Below, in pieces: positions 50,746 through 59,583 of a stretch of DNA of 64,000 nt. The stretch comes from JASHUC01 sp963849095 (GTDB taxonomy: Bacteria; Pseudomonadota; Gammaproteobacteria; Steroidobacterales; Steroidobacteraceae). The notes below the pieces were generated by a model, which saw only the letters and a list, made by a program, of their open reading frames with translations, did no database searches and was not told where the DNA came from. Every line of letters begins with the position of its first letter. The stretch's first letter is position 1. The stretch covers positions 496,001 through 560,000 of the forward strand of contig CAWKGA010000008.1 in assembly GCA_963849095.1 (NCBI GenBank), written 5' to 3'. The position numbers and the translations under genes are program-made.

Positions 50746-53700
50746 TCACTCGTTGGCGGCGGGCACGGGCGCCGGACCCGCTCCGTCGCGCGCGCGCTGC
50801 GGCCCGTCGAGCGGGTCGCCCATGAGCCGGCGCACGACGACATAGAACACCGGAACGAAGAGCACGCCGAGGATCGCCGCCGTGAGCATGCCGCCCGCGA
50901 CGCCGGTTCCGATGGCGTGGCGCGCGTTGGCCCCGGCGCCGATCGAGAAGACGAGCGGCATGACGCCGAGGATGAACGCGAAGGACGTCATGAGAATGGG
51001 ACGGAAGCGCAGCCGCGCGGCCTCGACCACCGCATCGTGGAGCGTCCGGCCGCTCGCGTGTTCCGTCACGGCGAACTCGACGATGAGGATCGCGTTCTTG
51101 GCGGCGAGCCCGATGATCGTGATGAGCCCCACCTTGAAGAACACGTCGTTCGGCAGCCCGCGCAGGTGCGCGGCGAGAATGGCGCCGAGCACCCCGATCG
51201 GCACGACCAGCATCACCGCGAGCGGAATGGACCAGCTCTCGTAGAGCGCGGCGAGGGCGAGATAGACGACGAGGATCGACAGGCCGAAGAGCAGGGGCGC
51301 CTGCTCGCCGGAGACGATCTCCTGCAGGGACTGGCCCGCCCAGTCGAAGCCGATGCCATGCGGCAGGCCTTCGCGCACGATGCGCTCCATCTCCTGCATC
51401 GCCTGGCCCGAGCTGTACCCGGGCGAATTCGAGCCGGTGATCTCCTCCGCCGAGTAGCCGTCGTAGCGCGTGAGGCTCGTCGGCCCCACCTGCCAGCGCG
51501 CGTGGACCACGCTCGAGAGGGGGATCATGTTCGAGATCGTCGGTGTGCCCGCCGTTCCGGAGGAGGTGAAGGTGTCCGTGGCGGCGGTCGTCGTACCCGC
51601 CGGCAGCGTGCTCGGCAAGTAGAAGTGGCCCAGCGCCTCGGGCGACATGCGGTAGGGAGCCTCCGCCTGCACGAGCACCCGGTTGACGCGACCCTGGTAG
51701 AAGAAGTCGTTCGCGTACACGGGTGCGAGCATCAGCTGCAGGGCGGTGTAGACATCGCTCACCGAGAGCCCCATCGCCTCCGCCTGCACCCGGTCCACGT
51801 CGAGATGCAGCTGCGGCGCATCGGCGAGCGTGTTGAGCTGCAGATTGGTGAGCACCGGGGACGCCCGTGCCTCCTGCAGGAGCGTGTTCTCAGCCTGCAC
51901 CAGCGATGCGTGCCCGAGGCCTGCGCGGTCCTCCAGGTAGAAATCGAAGCCTCCGAAGTTGCCGAGGGAGCGGATCGTCGGCAGGTTGACCGCGAAGACA
52001 TCCGCATCGTGAATCCTGCGGCCGAGGGTCGAGTTGGCCCAGCGGATGAACTCGTCGGCCTTCATCTTGCGCTCGCCCCAGGGCTTCAGGCGCACGAACC
52101 CGAGGCCCACGTTCTCCCCCTGGCCGATGAAGCTGAAGCCGGTTACCTGCATCACGATGTCGACCGCGGGGTTCTCGTGCAGGATTTCCCCGACGCGGCG
52201 CAGCACGTCGGTGGTGCGGTCCATCGTGGAGCCGGGCGGGGTCTGCACGATCACATAGGCGTAACCTTGATCCTCGTCGGGCAGGAAGCCGCCCGGCAGC
52301 CGCACGAACAGGTATGCGCCGAGCGCGATGAGGACGGCGAAGGCGATCATCCAGCGCGGCGTGTGCCCCACCGACTGCCGCACCCGCCTCACGTAGGCGG
52401 CGAGCGAGGTCTCGTACGCCTTGTTGAACGCGCGGAAGACGATGTTCGGCTTCAGGTGCGCGGGACGCAGGAGCGATGCGCACAGGGCGGGTGTGAACGA
52501 GAGCGCGAGGAACGCCGAGAAGAGCATCGAGATGGCGATGGTGAGCGCGAACTCGCGATAGATTGCGCCGACGCTGCCGCTCTGCAGCGCGCTCGGGACG
52601 AACACGGCGGCGAGCACCAGCGTGATTGCGACGATCGCGCCCGTGATCTGCCCCATCGCCTTGCGCGTGGCGTCGCGCGGCGAGAGCTGCTCCTCGCGCA
52701 TGATGCGCTCGACCGACTCGATCACCACGATCGCATCGTCCACGACGATACCGATCGCGAGGGCCACGCCGAAGAGGCTCAGCGTGTTCATGGTGAATCC
52801 GACCACGTACATGCCCATGAACGCGCCCATCAGGGCGACCGGCATGACGAGCGTCGGGATGAGCGTCGCGCGGAAGCTCTGCAGGAAGACGAGCATCGTC
52901 ACGAAGACCAGGAACACCGCCCCGGCGAGCGTCAAGGCGACCTCGCGGATCGAGATGCTGATGAACTGCGCCTGGTCGAAGGGCACGAACCACGACACGC
53001 CCTGCGGGAAGGTCGGCTGCAGCTGCGCCATGCGCGCCTTGACCGCCTCATCGACCTTCAGGACGTCCGCGCCCGGTAGCGCCTGAATGCCGAAGCCGGC
53101 GATCGGGGCATTGTCGATGCGCAGGTCGTGCCCGAACTGGAAGGGGGCGAGCTGGACGGTCGCGACGTCCCTCACGCGCACGGTCGTGCCGTTCGAGTTC
53201 GCGCGCACGATGATGTTCTCGAACTGCTCGGGCGAGGTGAATCGGCCGAGTGTGCTCACGGTGAGCGAGAGCTGCTGACCGGGCACGGAGGGCATCGCGC
53301 CGATCGAGCCCGCGGCGACCTGGACGTTCTGGTCCTGGATCGCGGCGAGGACCTGGGTGGGCGAGAGCCCGTAGGCGTGCAGCTTGTCCGGATTGAGCCA
53401 GATGCGCATGGCGTACTCGGAGCCGAACTGCTGGGCGGAGGCGACGCCGTCCACCCGCGTGATCTGGTCGATCACCTGGGAGGCGAGGATGTTGTTGAGC
53501 GCCCAGGAGTCGAGCCGCCCGTCATCAGAGCGCAGTGCGACGACCATGATCTGGCCGGCGCTCTGCTTGAACACCGAGATACCCTGCTGGTTGACCTCCG
53601 CGGGCAGGCGCGGCTCGGCGAGCTGCACGCGCGCCTGGGTCTGCACGGCGGCGATGTCGGGGTCGGTGCCCGGCTCGAACGTGAGCGTGATCTGGGAGCT

Positions 53701-53958
53701 GCCCTGGGAGTTGGAGGTGGAGGTGAAGTAGAGCAGATGGTCGAGGCCGGTCAAGTTCTGCTCGATCACCTGTGTCACCGTCTGTTCGACCGTCTCGGCG
53801 TTTGCGCCAGGGTAGGTCGCATTGACAGCAATCTGGGGCGGAGCGATGTCCGGGTAGGCCTCGATCGGCAGTCGCGTGATCGAGATGATGCCGCCGAGCG
53901 TGATGAGAATGGCGATCACCCACGCGAAAACCGGGTGATCGATGAAGAAGCGTGCCAT
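50746..53958 (-). CDS. RND-family multidrug efflux pump, inner-membrane subunit (AcrB-like)
   Basis: 1070 residues, the normal AcrB length. It starts MARFFIDHPVFAWVIAIL, typical of HAE1 pumps. Twelve helices and two large periplasmic loops are visible. Helix 4 carries the proton-relay pair of Asp in VALAIGIVVDDAIVVIE. An insertion with SSGTAGTPT lies in the second loop. It exports hydrophobic or aromatic compounds to the outer-membrane channel using proton flow. The adaptor gene is 12 bases upstream. No TolC/OprM-type channel gene is in the window, so it would use one encoded elsewhere. Confidence 0.95.
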   Translation of the reverse strand: MARFFIDHPVFAWVIAILITLGGIISITRLPIEAYPDIAPPQIAVNATYPGANAETVEQTVTQVIEQNLTGLDHLLYFTSTSNSQGSSQITLTFEPGTDPDIAAVQTQARVQLAEPRLPAEVNQQGISVFKQSAGQIMVVALRSDDGRLDSWALNNILASQVIDQITRVDGVASAQQFGSEYAMRIWLNPDKLHAYGLSPTQVLAAIQDQNVQVAAGSIGAMPSVPGQQLSLTVSTLGRFTSPEQFENIIVRANSNGTTVRVRDVATVQLAPFQFGHDLRIDNAPIAGFGIQALPGADVLKVDEAVKARMAQLQPTFPQGVSWFVPFDQAQFISISIREVALTLAGAVFLVFVTMLVFLQSFRATLIPTLVMPVALMGAFMGMYVVGFTMNTLSLFGVALAIGIVVDDAIVVIESVERIMREEQLSPRDATRKAMGQITGAIVAITLVLAAVFVPSALQSGSVGAIYREFALTIAISMLFSAFLALSFTPALCASLLRPAHLKPNIVFRAFNKAYETSLAAYVRRVRQSVGHTPRWMIAFAVLIALGAYLFVRLPGGFLPDEDQGYAYVIVQTPPGSTMDRTTDVLRRVGEILHENPAVDIVMQVTGFSFIGQGENVGLGFVRLKPWGERKMKADEFIRWANSTLGRRIHDADVFAVNLPTIRSLGNFGGFDFYLEDRAGLGHASLVQAENTLLQEARASPVLTNLQLNTLADAPQLHLDVDRVQAEAMGLSVSDVYTALQLMLAPVYANDFFYQGRVNRVLVQAEAPYRMSPEALGHFYLPSTLPAGTTTAATDTFTSSGTAGTPTISNMIPLSSVVHARWQVGPTSLTRYDGYSAEEITGSNSPGYSSGQAMQEMERIVREGLPHGIGFDWAGQSLQEIVSGEQAPLLFGLSILVVYLALAALYESWSIPLAVMLVVPIGVLGAILAAHLRGLPNDVFFKVGLITIIGLAAKNAILIVEFAVTEHASGRTLHDAVVEAARLRFRPILMTSFAFILGVMPLVFSIGAGANARHAIGTGVAGGMLTAAILGVLFVPVFYVVVRRLMGDPLDGPQRARDGAGPAPVPAANE

Positions 53959-53970
53959 GGCTGCTCGGGG

Positions 53971-55137
53971 TCAGTCCTTGAGCCTCGCCGTTCCGGCGAT
54001 CGTGGCGGTCGCGGGCGCGTAGGGCACGACCCGCGCGACCGTACCGGGCTTCACCTTGTCCACGCCGGAGACGATCACCTGGTCGCCTTCGCTCAGGCCT
54101 TGAGTGACGATCCAGTCCGTGCCCGACATGGCATTGGCCTCGATTCGCTTGAGCGCCACCTTGCCGCCGTCGCCGACGACCTGGACGTAGGCGCCCACCG
54201 AGTCGCGCCGCACGGCCTGCTGGGAGACGAGGAACGCGTGATTCTGCTGGCCGAGCAGCAAGCGGATATTGACGAACATGCCGGGGTAGAGCAGCCGGTC
54301 CGGGTTCGGAATGACGCCGCGGAAGGTGAGCGCCCCATTCGTCGGATCCACGGCGACATCGGCGAAGTCGACCGTGCCGATCTCGGGATACGGCCGCCCA
54401 TCGGGCAGGATCACCTGGACATTTGCCTTGTCGTGATCGATCAGCGTCACATCGCCCGTGCGCTCCTCCTCGCGCAGCCGCAGGATCTCGTCGGCCGGCC
54501 GGTCGAAGTTCACGTAGAGGCGATCGATCTGCTCGATGGTGGTGAGGAGCGTCGCTTCGCCCTGGCCGACCAGGGCGCCCTCGGTCACCGACTGCTGGCC
54601 GGAGCGGCCCGAGATAGGGGCTCGTACCGTCGCATAGCCGAGACTGATGCGGGCCGCCTCGACGTTCGCCTGCGCCTGCTGCACCGAGGCCGCCGTCGAG
54701 CGCTCGTTCGCGACACTGGTGTCGAGATCCGAGCGCGCGATGAGCCCGCTCGGCAGCAAGGCCCGGTCGCGGTCCGCCGTCACGTGCGCGTTCTTGGCGT
54801 TGGCCTCGGCCTGGGCGAGTGCGGCCAGGGCCGCATCGAGCGCCGCCTTGAGCGGCGCCGGGTCGATCTGGAAGAGAGGCTGCCCCTCCTTCACCTCCGA
54901 GCCTTCCTGGTACAGACGCTTGAGCAGGATCCCGGCGACGCGGGCCCGAACATCGGCGGTGCGAATGGGCGAGAGCCGTCCGACGACATCGCGGGTGAGC
55001 GGCACCGATTCCGCGTGCACGCGCACCACCCCCACCTCGGGAGGCCCCGTGTGGAAGGAGGTCTGAGGGGCGTGGCCGCACCCCGCAGACAGGAGGAGCG
55101 CAGCGATGCCCGCGCTGCGAAGCGGTAACGACGCCAT
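53971..55137 (-). CDS. RND efflux periplasmic adaptor lipoprotein (AcrA-like)
   Basis: About 388 residues from ATG 55137. The lipobox LLLSAGC is followed by the membrane-fusion-protein order. There is a first lipoyl half (RVAGILLKRLYQEGSEVKEGQPLFQID), then a helical hairpin with many Ala/Gln. The second lipoyl half (ATVRAPISGRSGQQSVTEGALVGQG), a beta-barrel and the membrane-proximal end follow. It links the inner-membrane pump, encoded directly downstream, to the outer-membrane channel. The aldehyde dehydrogenase gene is divergent. No regulator gene (TetR or MarR) sits beside it. Confidence 0.94.
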   Translation of the reverse strand: MASLPLRSAGIAALLLSAGCGHAPQTSFHTGPPEVGVVRVHAESVPLTRDVVGRLSPIRTADVRARVAGILLKRLYQEGSEVKEGQPLFQIDPAPLKAALDAALAALAQAEANAKNAHVTADRDRALLPSGLIARSDLDTSVANERSTAASVQQAQANVEAARISLGYATVRAPISGRSGQQSVTEGALVGQGEATLLTTIEQIDRLYVNFDRPADEILRLREEERTGDVTLIDHDKANVQVILPDGRPYPEIGTVDFADVAVDPTNGALTFRGVIPNPDRLLYPGMFVNIRLLLGQQNHAFLVSQQAVRRDSVGAYVQVVGDGGKVALKRIEANAMSGTDWIVTQGLSEGDQVIVSGVDKVKPGTVARVVPYAPATATIAGTARLKD

Positions 55138-55324
55138 GGAGGTATCTTCAGTCCCGGGTTGCCCGATGGGTGCGGTGGTGCGCAGCGCCATTCTATCGAA
55201 CCTGTCTCCCCGGCGGGGCGGCGGACCCGACGAGGGCGTTGATTGCATCGGGGGAGTGATGCAGGATCGCGATGGCGGGTGAGGCCGCCGGCAGCCAGAT
55301 ACCGCATACGACCAGGACCCCCCG

Positions 55325-56767
55325 ATGACCGACACGACCCGTGAGCCCCTTCCCGTCCGCAACCCGCGGACGGGCGAGATCGACCTGCACATCACGCCGG
55401 CCTCGGATAGCGAGATCGCGGCCACTTGCCAGAGGCTGCGCCAGGCCCAGGGCGCGTGGGGACGGGCGCCAGTCGAGCACCGGATCGCCGTCATGAAGGA
55501 GTGGGCGGAGCGGTTGCGAGCCCATCGGGCCGCCCTCGTCGAGGCGGACTCCACCGACACCGGCTACGGCCAGATCTCGCAGGTCGCCCCGGACATGGTC
55601 ATCGGCGCCATCACGCGGCTCTGCGCGCACGCGCCCGCCATCCTGCAGCAGCTGAAGCGCTCGGGCAAATCCCCGCCCATGCCGCAGATCCACTTCGACA
55701 CCAATCTCAGGCCGTATCCGCTGCTCGGCGTGATCGGGCCCTGGAACGCCCCGCTCATGCTCTCCACCCTGCACGCGGTTCCGGCGCTCTTCGCCGGCTG
55801 CGCGGTGATCGTCAAGCCGAGCGAGGTCGCGCCGCGCTTCGTGCGCCCGATGATGCAGACGATCAGTGAGGTCCCCGGGCTGCGCGATGTGCTTGCGTTC
55901 GTGCTCGGTGATGCCGAGACCGGACAGTCGATCATCCAGCACGTGGATATCATCAATTTCACGGGCAGCGTGCCGAACGGACGCAAAGTCGCGGAAGCGT
56001 GCGCCGCGCGGTTCATCCCCGCGATGTTGGAGCTCGGCGGCAAGGATCCCGTCGTCATCACGCAGAACGCCGACCTCGAGCGCGCCGCGACCGCAACCTT
56101 GCGCGGAGCCGTCACCAGCACCGGCCAGGTGTGCTTCTCCATCGAGCGGGTCTACGTGCACGAATCCGTTCACGACCGCTTCGTCGAGCGGCTCGTGAAG
56201 GAGGCCGGGCGCGTGGAGCTCAACTATCCCGACGTGAGGCGCGGGCAGATCGGCCCCTTCATCTCGGCGCGGCAGGCGAATATCGTGGACGAGCACATCG
56301 ACGATGCGCTCGCGAAAGGCGCGAGCCTGCGCACCGGAGGCAAGTCGTTCAATCTCGGAGGCGGACTGTACATGCGCCCCACCGTGCTCACCGAGGTGAA
56401 CCACGACATGAAGGTCATGCGGGATGAGACCTTCGGCCCGGTGATGCCGGTGATGAGGTTCCGGACGGAGGACGAGGCCGTGCGGCTCGCGAACGACACC
56501 TACTACGGACTGTCCGCCGCCGTGATCGGCGGCACCGAGACAGAGGCGCGCCGCATCGCCGACCGGATCGAAGCGGGCGTGGTGAGCGTGCAGGACACCT
56601 TCCTCACATTCGCGGGCTTTGGTGTCGCCGAGTGGGAGTCCTTCAAGTTCTCCGGAATGGGCGGTAGAGGAGCCGGTATTCTCGGCTTTCTGCGCAAGCA
56701 GGCGGTGCTCACCAATACGGGCGAGCCCGAGAGCATGATCGAGGAGCCGCTGAAGGCGACCGCCTGA
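55325..56767 (+). CDS. NAD(P)-dependent aldehyde dehydrogenase, paralogue 3
   Basis: 480 residues. ALDH motifs: IGPWNAPLML, VIVKPSEVAPRFV, NFTGSVPNGRK, Glu in LELGGKDP and the catalytic Cys in STGQVCFSIERV. The end reads FKFSGMGGRGAGILGFLRKQ, differing from the PFGG-x-QSG loop of the other two. It belongs to a separate ALDH branch. The divergent efflux pump may remove toxic aromatic aldehydes that this enzyme also oxidises; that link is inference. Confidence 0.9.
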   Translation: MTDTTREPLPVRNPRTGEIDLHITPASDSEIAATCQRLRQAQGAWGRAPVEHRIAVMKEWAERLRAHRAALVEADSTDTGYGQISQVAPDMVIGAITRLCAHAPAILQQLKRSGKSPPMPQIHFDTNLRPYPLLGVIGPWNAPLMLSTLHAVPALFAGCAVIVKPSEVAPRFVRPMMQTISEVPGLRDVLAFVLGDAETGQSIIQHVDIINFTGSVPNGRKVAEACAARFIPAMLELGGKDPVVITQNADLERAATATLRGAVTSTGQVCFSIERVYVHESVHDRFVERLVKEAGRVELNYPDVRRGQIGPFISARQANIVDEHIDDALAKGASLRTGGKSFNLGGGLYMRPTVLTEVNHDMKVMRDETFGPVMPVMRFRTEDEAVRLANDTYYGLSAAVIGGTETEARRIADRIEAGVVSVQDTFLTFAGFGVAEWESFKFSGMGGRGAGILGFLRKQAVLTNTGEPESMIEEPLKATA

Positions 56768-56802
56768 GCCGGTTCCGGCGGGAGATGATGTCGAGGTGAC
56801 CC

Positions 56803-57234
56803 ATGCGCAAGACGATGACGGCAGCCCTGCTCGCCATGGCCGTGACCGGCCTCGGCGCATCCGCGGCCCGGGCCGACGGGCTCAAGTGCACCATGGTATT
56901 CACGATGAAAGGCTGGTCGGCGTTCTACGCGAGGTCGACCGGCGAGGGCACGATCAGCTGCTCCGACGGCCGCTCGATGCGAGTGCGGCTCACCGCCAAG
57001 GGTGGCGGACTCACCGTGGGTAAGTCCGTCGAGTCCGGCCACGGTGAGTTCTCCCCCGTCGCGAGCTTCACCGACCTTCTCGGATCGTACGTGGACGCGC
57101 AGGCGCACGCCGGTGCGGTGAACTCGAGCCAGGTGCAGGTCATGACCAAGGGGGAGGTCTCCCTCGCGCTCTCCGGCAAGGGTCACGGCTGGGACCTCGG
57201 AGTGTCGTTCGGCGAGCTGAAGATCGAGCGCTGA
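56803..57234 (+). CDS. Small conserved secreted protein, unknown
   Basis: 143 residues with a Sec signal ending ARADG. The mature chain is beta-rich and has two Cys 21-22 residues apart (LKCTMVF and TISCSDG). Glycine-rich strands such as KGGGLTVGKSVESGHGEFSP follow. Proteins with this pattern occur in several proteobacteria with no function assigned. It follows the aldehyde dehydrogenase by 35 bases. Confidence 0.65.
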   Translation: MRKTMTAALLAMAVTGLGASAARADGLKCTMVFTMKGWSAFYARSTGEGTISCSDGRSMRVRLTAKGGGLTVGKSVESGHGEFSPVASFTDLLGSYVDAQAHAGAVNSSQVQVMTKGEVSLALSGKGHGWDLGVSFGELKIER

Positions 57235-57366
57235 GGCGGGACCTTCGGGGCGGGGCGCCGGGCTCGAGGACCGCCCTGCCGCCGTATCATGTTAAAATAC
57301 AACGGGATCCTGGATCCTTGGAGCCTTCACCGAGCGGGCAAGCCGTAGGTCCGCAGCGAACACAGG

Positions 57367-57395
57367 TTTACGCACTTCACCGGCTGCCGTAGAAT
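57367..57395 (+). promoter_or_regulatory. Sigma-70-type promoter for the rimP operon leader
   Basis: TTTACG (57367-57372), a 17-base spacer and TAGAAT (57390-57395) form a good vegetative promoter. Transcription would begin near 57402, directly before the structured leader RNA and 190 bases before rimP. TAAAAT at about 57292 may be a second -10 element. Confidence 0.6.
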
Positions 57396-57401
57396 GCGCG
57401 C

Positions 57402-57505
57402 CCTCGGTGGGTGGGGTGTCGGCACCTCGAACCCCGCCGGCGGCCGCTCCAAGGACCGCCGAGTGCTGGATGGTGGAAAGGCCCCCCGAGGGGCTTTTCT
57501 TTTTT
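57402..57505 (+). ncRNA. Structured leader RNA with intrinsic terminator ahead of rimP (candidate attenuator or small RNA)
   Basis: Between the promoter and an intrinsic terminator lies a roughly 100-base segment able to fold. CTCGGTGG (57403-57410) can pair with CCGCCGAG (57456-57463). This encloses GTGGGGT (57411-57417) paired with ACCCCGC (57431-57437). Both stems contain only a G-U wobble besides Watson-Crick pairs. The terminator hairpin follows directly. Premature terminators before rimP are known in other bacteria, and Rfam, as I recall, has a rimP-leader family. It is not a tRNA: no acceptor stem or T-arm can be built. Boundaries are predicted only. Confidence 0.5.
57477..57505 (+). 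terminator. Intrinsic terminator in the rimP leader
   Basis: The stem pairs AAAGGCCCC (57477-57485) with GGGGCTTTT (57490-57498) around CCGA, with one G-U pair. The T-rich tract runs to 57505. This is a textbook intrinsic terminator placed before, not after, the genes, so expression of the operon would need readthrough or antitermination. Confidence 0.75.
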
Positions 57506-57546
57506 GGGGGGCCCCCGGGGCCGTGTGCGAGGTGCTCAAGTGGAGG

Positions 57547-57566
57547 TGGGCCTTAGGGCCCATTTT
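57547..57566 (+). terminator. Second hairpin with T-run directly before rimP
   Basis: TGGGCC (57547-57552) pairs with GGCCCA (57557-57562) around TTAG and is followed by TTTT. It is shorter than the first. It may be a pause or weak terminator 30 bases ahead of the rimP start. Confidence 0.5.
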
Positions 57567-57594
57567 CATTTGTAGCGACGGGGAGCTCGAGCTC

Positions 57595-58050
57595 ATGGCG
57601 GCGGCCTTGCGCGAGCGGCTCATCGCCCTCATTGAGCCGTTGCTGGCTCAACTGGGCTACGAGCTGGTCGATTTGGAATATACCCCGGCTCAGGGGCACG
57701 GGGCGTTGCGGATTTTCATCGACAAGCCCGAAGGCGTCGGTCTCAACGATTGCGAGCACGCGAGCCGCGAGGTCGCGGCGCTGCTCGATGTCGAGGATCC
57801 CATCCCTGCGGCTTACACGCTCGAGATGTCCTCACCGGGTGAGGACCGGGTGCTGCGCAGCCGCGCGCATTTCGACCGCTTCGTGGGCTCGCGCGTGCTC
57901 GTGGAGCTCGCGGCGCCCCGGGAAGGGCGGCGGCGCTACACGGGTCTGCTGCAGTCGGTGACGGATGAGGGGATCGCTCTGGAGGTGGATCGCGAGCGAG
58001 TGAGCGTGCCGTTCCGCGAGATCGGGAGAGCCCGGCTCGCGCCGTTGTGA
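57595..58050 (+). CDS. rimP: Ribosome maturation factor RimP
   Basis: 151 residues from ATG 57595 with GGGAG upstream. Family patterns are clear: LIEPLLAQLGYELVDLEY, LRIFIDKPEGVGLNDCEHASREVAALLDVEDPI, and YTLEMSSPGEDRVLRSRAHFDRFVG. The C-terminal Sm-like domain ends VPFREIGRARL. It helps assemble the 30S subunit. It is the first gene of the operon and normally precedes nusA. Confidence 0.96.
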   Translation: MAAALRERLIALIEPLLAQLGYELVDLEYTPAQGHGALRIFIDKPEGVGLNDCEHASREVAALLDVEDPIPAAYTLEMSSPGEDRVLRSRAHFDRFVGSRVLVELAAPREGRRRYTGLLQSVTDEGIALEVDRERVSVPFREIGRARLAPL

Positions 58051-58065
58051 ACTGACGAGGTCATT

Positions 58066-59562
58066 GTGAACAAGGAAATCCTGATGGTGGTCGACGCCGT
58101 CTCGAACGAGAAGGGTGTCGATAAAGAAGTGATCTTCGAGGCGCTCGAAGCCGCGCTCGCGTCCGCCACGCGCAAGAAGCACGGGGAAGAATGGGACGTG
58201 CGCGTCGCCATCGACCGCAAGAGCGGCGACTACGAGACGTACCGCCGCTGGAAAGTCTTTGCGGACGACTCGACCGAGCTCGAAGCCCCCGAGCGGGAGC
58301 TGCGCCTCGACGATGCGCGCGACCTCGATTCCAAGACCGAGCCCGGCGGCTTCGTCGAGGAGCCGATGGAGTCGGTGGGGTTCGGGCGCATCGCCGCGCA
58401 GCAGGCGAAGCAGGTCATCGTGCAGAAGGTGCGCGAAGCCGAGCGCGCCCAGGTGGTGGACGCGTACAAGGATCGCGTCGGCCAGCTCGTGAGCGGCGTG
58501 GTCAAGCGAGTCGATCGCAACGGCATCTATGTCGATCTGGGAAGCAACGCCGAGGGGTTCATCCCGCGGACCGACATGATCCCGCGCGAGCAGGTCAAGC
58601 CGCAGGACCGCATCAAGGCTTTTCTGAAGGAGGTGCGCTCGGAGCCCCGCGGCCCGCAGCTGTTCCTCACGCGCACCGCGCCCGAGTTCTTAATCGAGCT
58701 GTTCAAGCTCGAGGTGCCGGAGGTCGGCCAGGGCCTGATCCAGATTCTCGGCGCCGCGCGCGATCCCGGCGTGCGGGCCAAGATCGCGGTGCGCAGCAAC
58801 GATCCACGCATCGATCCGGTGGGCGCCTGTGTCGGGATGCGGGGCTCGCGCGTGCAAGCGGTGTCGAACGAGATCGCCGGCGAGCGCGTGGACATCATTC
58901 CGTTCGACGACAACCCCGCGCAGTTCGTCATCAACGCCATGTCTCCGGCGGAGGTGATGTCGATCGTCGTGGACGAGGATTCCCACAGCATCGACATCGC
59001 GGTGGCGGAGGAGAAGCTGTCGCAGGCGATCGGCCGCGGCGGCCAGAACATCCGCCTCGCGAGCCAGCTCACCGGCTGGGATCTCAACGTGATGACGGAG
59101 TCGGACGCCGACGCGAAGAGCGAGACCGAGGCACGCGCGCTCGTCCAGACGTTCATGAAGCAGCTCGACGTCGATGAGGACGTGGCGACGATCCTGGTCC
59201 AGGAGGGCCTCTCGACGGTCGAGGAGATCGCCTACGTGCCGCAGGCGGAGCTCATGGCCATCGAGGAATTCGACGAGGAGATGGTGAAGGAGCTGCGCAA
59301 CCGCGCTCGAGATGTGCTGCTCACGCAGGCCATCGCGAGCGAGGAGAGCCTCGATCAGTCCATGCCGGCGGACGATCTGCTGCTGCTCGAGGGGATGAGC
59401 CCGGACCTCGCGCTGGCGCTTGCGCGGCGGGGTGTCCGCACGCGCGAGGATCTCGCGGAACAATCGGTCGATGACCTTGCGGACATCGAGGGCCTCGCTC
59501 AAGAGGAAGCGGGCCGCCTCATCATGAAGGCGCGCGCCCACTGGTTCGAAGCCGGCCACTGA
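58066..59562 (+). CDS. nusA: Transcription termination/antitermination factor NusA
   Basis: 498 residues starting at GTG 58066. The N-terminal polymerase-binding domain contains MVVDAVSNEKGVDKEVIFEALEAALA. The S1 domain has VVKRVDRNGIYVDLGSNAEGFIP. KH domains have CVGMRGSRVQAVSNE and AIGRGGQNIRLASQLTGWDL. Two acidic repeats near the C-terminus complete the long proteobacterial form. It controls pausing, termination and antitermination. It could itself act on the leader terminator upstream of rimP. Confidence 0.97.
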   Translation: MNKEILMVVDAVSNEKGVDKEVIFEALEAALASATRKKHGEEWDVRVAIDRKSGDYETYRRWKVFADDSTELEAPERELRLDDARDLDSKTEPGGFVEEPMESVGFGRIAAQQAKQVIVQKVREAERAQVVDAYKDRVGQLVSGVVKRVDRNGIYVDLGSNAEGFIPRTDMIPREQVKPQDRIKAFLKEVRSEPRGPQLFLTRTAPEFLIELFKLEVPEVGQGLIQILGAARDPGVRAKIAVRSNDPRIDPVGACVGMRGSRVQAVSNEIAGERVDIIPFDDNPAQFVINAMSPAEVMSIVVDEDSHSIDIAVAEEKLSQAIGRGGQNIRLASQLTGWDLNVMTESDADAKSETEARALVQTFMKQLDVDEDVATILVQEGLSTVEEIAYVPQAELMAIEEFDEEMVKELRNRARDVLLTQAIASEESLDQSMPADDLLLLEGMSPDLALALARRGVRTREDLAEQSVDDLADIEGLAQEEAGRLIMKARAHWFEAGH

Positions 59563-59583
59563 GCAAGTGGCGAGGTTCAGCTC

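Noticed and set aside
50686..53079. A 797-codon open frame on the plus strand opposite the RND pump
   Set aside because: The minus-strand frame is a full AcrB-like protein. The plus frame is rich in Arg, His, Glu and Asp with no domain, as expected for antisense of GC-rich coding DNA.
57402..57505. A tRNA gene upstream of rimP, as in many gammaproteobacteria
   Set aside because: No acceptor stem, anticodon arm or GGTTCGA-type T-arm can be formed; the structure ends in an intrinsic terminator instead.
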